Positions 61,168-64,000 of a stretch of 64,000 bases of DNA are shown here, in pieces. Below the pieces are notes generated by a model. It saw only the letters and a program-made list of their open reading frames with translations. It was not told the origin of the DNA and searched no databases. Within the stretch, counting starts at the first letter, position 1. Each line of letters begins with the position of its first letter. The stretch covers positions 1 through 64,000 of the forward strand of contig JAJDWA010000032.1 of assembly GCA_022825825.1 (NCBI GenBank). Direction: 5' to 3'. Position numbers and translations under genes: made by a program. The stretch comes from Candidatus Poribacteria bacterium (lineage in GTDB: Bacteria; Poribacteria; WGA-4E; WGA-3G).

Positions 61168-61847
61168 CAAAATGGCACCGTGCCTACACTCAAAACGCTT
61201 ATCACGAATTAGAACAAGGCATAACGCGGAAACAGCTTGGCACACTCAATATCAAGGCTGCCGACAGAAAGGTCCTGGATGTCGGGTGTGGACCAGGAAA
61301 CCTCCTTGTTGCGCTATCTACAGATAACCCGAGACTCCTTATTGGTGTTGACGTTGATGCAACATTCTTATCGATTGGATATTCAAAAATCAAGGAATCA
61401 ATAAACCCTTCCTCAAAAGTCCCAACTTTGATTCGCGCTTCACTCCCAACTTTACCTTTTGCGGATGAGACTTTTGATCTCGTAACCTGTTTTCTCGTCA
61501 TGCCGCACGTGCCTGATGATAAAGTTGCCTTGACTGAACTTGCACGTGTGTTAAAACCGGGTGGCACGCTCGCTATTTCTGGACATGGATTCGGATTCCC
61601 GCTCCGTTATCTCAAACGTTTCAGACTGAAACCTTTGCAGATGTATCTCGCCAGCATAATTTATAAAGGCACAGGGAAAAAATTGATACGAAACACGCTA
61701 CAAAGTGAAAAAAAGATTTGCAATGTCTTACACGACATTGGTTTAGCTGTAGATGTCCAAAACTACAACAAAAAGGTGCTTGGATGTGTTGCAACTTATT
61801 GGATTAGAGCAACCAAAAGTGACACGATTCCCAACGCGATGCAATAA
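61149..61847 (+). CDS. SAM-dependent methyltransferase (class I)
   Basis: The 232-residue protein has motif I VLDVGCGPGNLLVAL and later FDLVTCFLVMPHVPDD and LARVLKPGGTLAISGHG, the pattern of ubiquinone/menaquinone-type or small-molecule methyltransferases. It follows the polysaccharide genes, overlapping the deacetylase by 19 nt, so it may modify a glycan or lipid. The ATG at 61149 is used; an in-frame ATG at 61131 is possible. The 3' end overlaps the convergent uppP by 52 nt. Confidence 0.85.
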   Translation: MENNELTKWHRAYTQNAYHELEQGITRKQLGTLNIKAADRKVLDVGCGPGNLLVALSTDNPRLLIGVDVDATFLSIGYSKIKESINPSSKVPTLIRASLPTLPFADETFDLVTCFLVMPHVPDDKVALTELARVLKPGGTLAISGHGFGFPLRYLKRFRLKPLQMYLASIIYKGTGKKLIRNTLQSEKKICNVLHDIGLAVDVQNYNKKVLGCVATYWIRATKSDTIPNAMQ

Positions 61848-62635
61848 TACGAAAACAGAGAGAATTTTCCACGATTTAACACTGCCAGTAGGAACCGCAA
61901 CGCAATATAACCGACAATAAACGAGGTAAGCATGCCAGCACCCACAATGTAAAGGGGTATCTCGGTGTTTTCAATATCCGAAATCTTGAGCGCAACTGCA
62001 CCGAGTATCGCAGGAATTGAGAGTATGAAGGAATATTCTGCAGCAGTTTTAGCCGGAATCCCCAAGAATAATGCGAGCGAAATTGTTGTCCCAGAACGGG
62101 AGATGCCGGGGGTAATAGCACATCCTTGGGCAATACCGATTAGTGGTGCGTGCCACGTTTTCACTTCGCTATTTGAGGAATTAGCACCATCCGTGTTCTC
62201 TGGACGTAACCGAGGCAATTGAAGAATGATACCAGTCAGAATTAGCATAATGCTCACGATAAGCACTTTGTCGAAAAAAGATTCCAACTGCGTCTTAAAC
62301 AGCACTGCGATAATACCTGTCGGAATAGATCCAAGCAAAATCAACCAGATAAACCTGAGTTCATCCGAAGTATTCAGCGTGGCAATAGGTTTCCGATAAA
62401 ACTCCGTCTTCCCAAGCGTTGATAATCCACCAACCACTAATCTTCCTATTGCGCCACGATATGCAACAACTATAGCGGCTAATGTCCCTACATGTAGCAT
62501 CACATCAAAAAAGACGAGTGGTTCTTTTAGTCCAAGGTATTGCTGCGCTAAGACGAGGTGTCCTGAACTACTAACGGGTAGAAATTCGGTTAAACCTTGT
62601 AAAATGCCGAGAAAAATCGCTTGAAGAAATGTCAT
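61796..62635 (-). CDS. uppP: Undecaprenyl-diphosphatase UppP (BacA)
   Basis: The 279-residue polytopic membrane enzyme recycles undecaprenyl diphosphate to undecaprenyl phosphate, the lipid carrier for cell-wall and polysaccharide synthesis. Catalytic motifs are present: GLTEFLPVSSSGHLVL (with the conserved Glu and Ser residues) and GISRSGTTISLAL. About eight hydrophobic helices follow. It starts 7 nt after the PhyH stop in the same unit. It faces the polysaccharide genes, which fits supplying carrier lipid. Confidence 0.95.
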   Translation of the reverse strand: MTFLQAIFLGILQGLTEFLPVSSSGHLVLAQQYLGLKEPLVFFDVMLHVGTLAAIVVAYRGAIGRLVVGGLSTLGKTEFYRKPIATLNTSDELRFIWLILLGSIPTGIIAVLFKTQLESFFDKVLIVSIMLILTGIILQLPRLRPENTDGANSSNSEVKTWHAPLIGIAQGCAITPGISRSGTTISLALFLGIPAKTAAEYSFILSIPAILGAVALKISDIENTEIPLYIVGAGMLTSFIVGYIALRFLLAVLNRGKFSLFSYYCIALGIVSLLVALIQ

Positions 62636-62642
62636 AATGCAT

Positions 62643-63452
62643 TTACGCCTGACGAAATCCGGTCTCTGTGCGATGCCAATTCTGTGCTTGGTCAGGGTGA
62701 CGAAACGGTATATTTCTACCCAATAACTGTTTTAGCACATCGCTTTCACCTGCTAACGCATCATCAGTTAGCTGCCGTGGCATATCCTCTTGTGGATAGA
62801 TGACAGAGCGATTATACATACCGAGCAACCCAACACGCGGGGCATCCGTGGTGTTTGGCAGACACTGATGCCAAATTGCACCGTTTGTGAATAGAATAGA
62901 ACCTTTCGGCGCGATAGCAACATTCATCTCAAGTCCTTCTGCTTCACCCAATTCCGGGCGGCGCAGCGTTTTATGTGAACCCGCAATACATGCTGTTGCA
63001 CCGTTTTCTGCTGTGAAATCATCTAACATCCACACTGTTTGCCCTGTTAGTGAGCCGGATGGAAACGGGGCTTGCATCGCCCAATACGGGTAGTCAATAT
63101 GCCAACCACCTGCAGGCGCACCGGGCCCGACGATGTTCGCTGTGAATGTAGACGCAATCATATCTTCACCGAGCATCCGTTTCCACACTGCGACCACGGT
63201 CGGATGTTGAATCAGCCTCCGAAAGACAGGCGATTTGCCCACAATCGCCCAGACGCGCCGAATTTTGCCATCACCATAACTGTGGTCATATCCATTCTCG
63301 ATGTCTTCGTTCACCATTTCCCAGATTGCTTCACGCGCCTCATCTGCTTCCTCAGATGAAATCACATTCTCAACAATGTGAAAGCCAACTTCGCGCAGGT
63401 CATGTTCAACAAGGTCAAGCCTTTCTGAATTTAATGCTGATTTAATGTTCAT
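62643..63452 (-). CDS. Phytanoyl-CoA dioxygenase (PhyH) family oxygenase
   Basis: The 269-residue protein has the complete iron site: His118 and Asp120 in AGGWHIDYPYW and distal His195 in AIWHQCLPN, with Arg206 in DAPRVGLLG for 2OG. The central ENGATACIAGSHKTL and APKGSILFTNG are also typical. AGGAG lies upstream of the ATG on the minus strand. It differs strongly from the other two PhyH proteins here, so they are separate paralogues. The substrate is unknown. Confidence 0.9.
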   Translation of the reverse strand: MNIKSALNSERLDLVEHDLREVGFHIVENVISSEEADEAREAIWEMVNEDIENGYDHSYGDGKIRRVWAIVGKSPVFRRLIQHPTVVAVWKRMLGEDMIASTFTANIVGPGAPAGGWHIDYPYWAMQAPFPSGSLTGQTVWMLDDFTAENGATACIAGSHKTLRRPELGEAEGLEMNVAIAPKGSILFTNGAIWHQCLPNTTDAPRVGLLGMYNRSVIYPQEDMPRQLTDDALAGESDVLKQLLGRNIPFRHPDQAQNWHRTETGFRQA

Positions 63453-63469
63453 ATTGTTTCTCCTCTGTA

Positions 63470-64000
63470 CTATCGGATACGCGATAGATTGCGAATCGCC
63501 TCAATAACCCGATCCTCTAAGTCATCTGCATCGCTATCAGGTACTCGATTGTGTTTATCCATCCATGCAATATTTTCTGCCACGCTATCAGTTACTGGAA
63601 TTTGTGGGCTAAATTCGGGTAACGCTGCTGCTAATTTTTCATGACTGAAAATCTGTGTATGTCCGAAGTTACCCCGCAGTCCACTAAACCGTTCTGGCGC
63701 GATCGAAATAAGTGTTTCTTGGGATACATGCACAATTTCTATGTCAACACCGAGTGCTTCCGCAGCCGCGCGGTGCCACTCATCCCACGTACGTGCTTGC
63801 GGATGTACTATATTGTATATTTCACCAAAACATTCGGATTTGCCAAGTATTTCTGCGAAAGCAACACCTGCGTCTCGTGATGCCAAGAATTGAAAATAGT
63901 TTAATCCATCGCCTGCAGAGAGGATCGGTTTACCTTTCCGCAACCGGTCAATCCAGTTGCCGTCTCCTCCTACCTGCCGAAGAAGGTTCATACCCGGTCC
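63470..64000 (-). CDS. NAD-dependent epimerase/dehydratase, partial (C-terminal part)
   Basis: The reading frame is open to the window edge, where GPG-MNLLRQVGGDGNWI fits the family pattern after the catalytic Tyr-Lys region, so the start lies outside. Recognisable are RKGKPILSAGDGLNYFQFL, the loop DAGVAFAEILGKSE, and YNIVHPQARTWDEWHRAAAE. These are short-chain sugar epimerase features. It lies 17 bp before the PhyH gene in the same direction, and with uppP forms a probable three-gene unit. Confidence 0.8.
   Translation of the reverse strand, partial: GPGMNLLRQVGGDGNWIDRLRKGKPILSAGDGLNYFQFLASRDAGVAFAEILGKSECFGEIYNIVHPQARTWDEWHRAAAEALGVDIEIVHVSQETLISIAPERFSGLRGNFGHTQIFSHEKLAAALPEFSPQIPVTDSVAENIAWMDKHNRVPDSDADDLEDRVIEAIRNLSRIR

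Overview
The window is bacterial chromosome of moderate-to-low GC with dense genes, short intergenic gaps and good Shine-Dalgarno sites. The gene set suggests a Candidatus Poribacteria-like or Planctomycetes-like lineage. This is inferred from three phytanoyl-CoA-dioxygenase-type oxygenases, LamG lectin proteins, a DUF1592/DUF1552 pair, trypsin-TPR proteins, a class II ribonucleotide reductase and many small interspersed hairpin repeats. No rRNA or tRNA gene was seen; the one structured RNA is RNase P RNA.

Layout. 1-2.7 kb holds three secreted proteins (two tandem LamG paralogues) that share a C-terminal W-G-x-L-K signature. 2.8-6.5 kb holds two PhyH oxygenases, a decayed ISAs1-type transposase, a small membrane protein and an MDR dehydrogenase. 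6.6-11.7 kb holds rpsO-pnp and an envelope lipoprotein group (LptE-like, DUF6599-like). 11.8-12.6 kb holds an amidohydrolase-like protein. 12.6-19.5 kb is a defence island that begins behind a MITE: a type III Res subunit, a HigB/HigA-like toxin-antitoxin pair, a small ORF, a type III Mod methylase and an uncharacterised protein with a HEPN-like RX4H motif. 19.6-27.8 kb is the glycine cleavage locus (gcvT, gcvH, gcvP), split by two trypsin-TPR proteins. 28-32.5 kb holds a PIN toxin-antitoxin pair, trkA, trkH and pdxH. 32.7-37.5 kb holds an MBL-fold nuclease-like protein, mtnP, a class III aminotransferase and argS with an unusual HIGH motif. 37.9-43.1 kb holds the B12-dependent ribonucleotide reductase, rnpB and an orphan adenine methylase among MITE copies.

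43.1-51.7 kb looks rearranged. A DUF1592 cytochrome-like gene is followed by two tandem HExxH lipoproteins, with a broken copy of the DUF1592 C-terminus between them. Next come an SMP-30 protein carrying a Tat leader nearly identical to that of the downstream DUF1552 gene, a lipoprotein, a small gene with an in-frame TGA, and DUF1552 behind a perfect consensus promoter. 51.8-56.1 kb holds hyuB, hisC and ispG. A frameshifted TolB-like propeller follows. 57.6-62.6 kb is an envelope polysaccharide cluster (GT39-like, GT4, polysaccharide deacetylase, methyltransferase) facing uppP. The right end holds a third PhyH oxygenase and a truncated epimerase.

Two repeat families run through the window. 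One is a roughly 100-170 bp element around a hairpin with an invariant AGGA/TCCT loop and compensating stem changes (seven copies). The other is a roughly 150 bp MITE with matching terminal inverted repeats and a 23-bp-arm hairpin (two copies). The most promising possible new biology is the reversed-order type III restriction locus with its embedded toxin-antitoxin and HEPN-like protein, and the paired HExxH lipoproteins. All functions here are inferred by reading the sequence; no database search was run.
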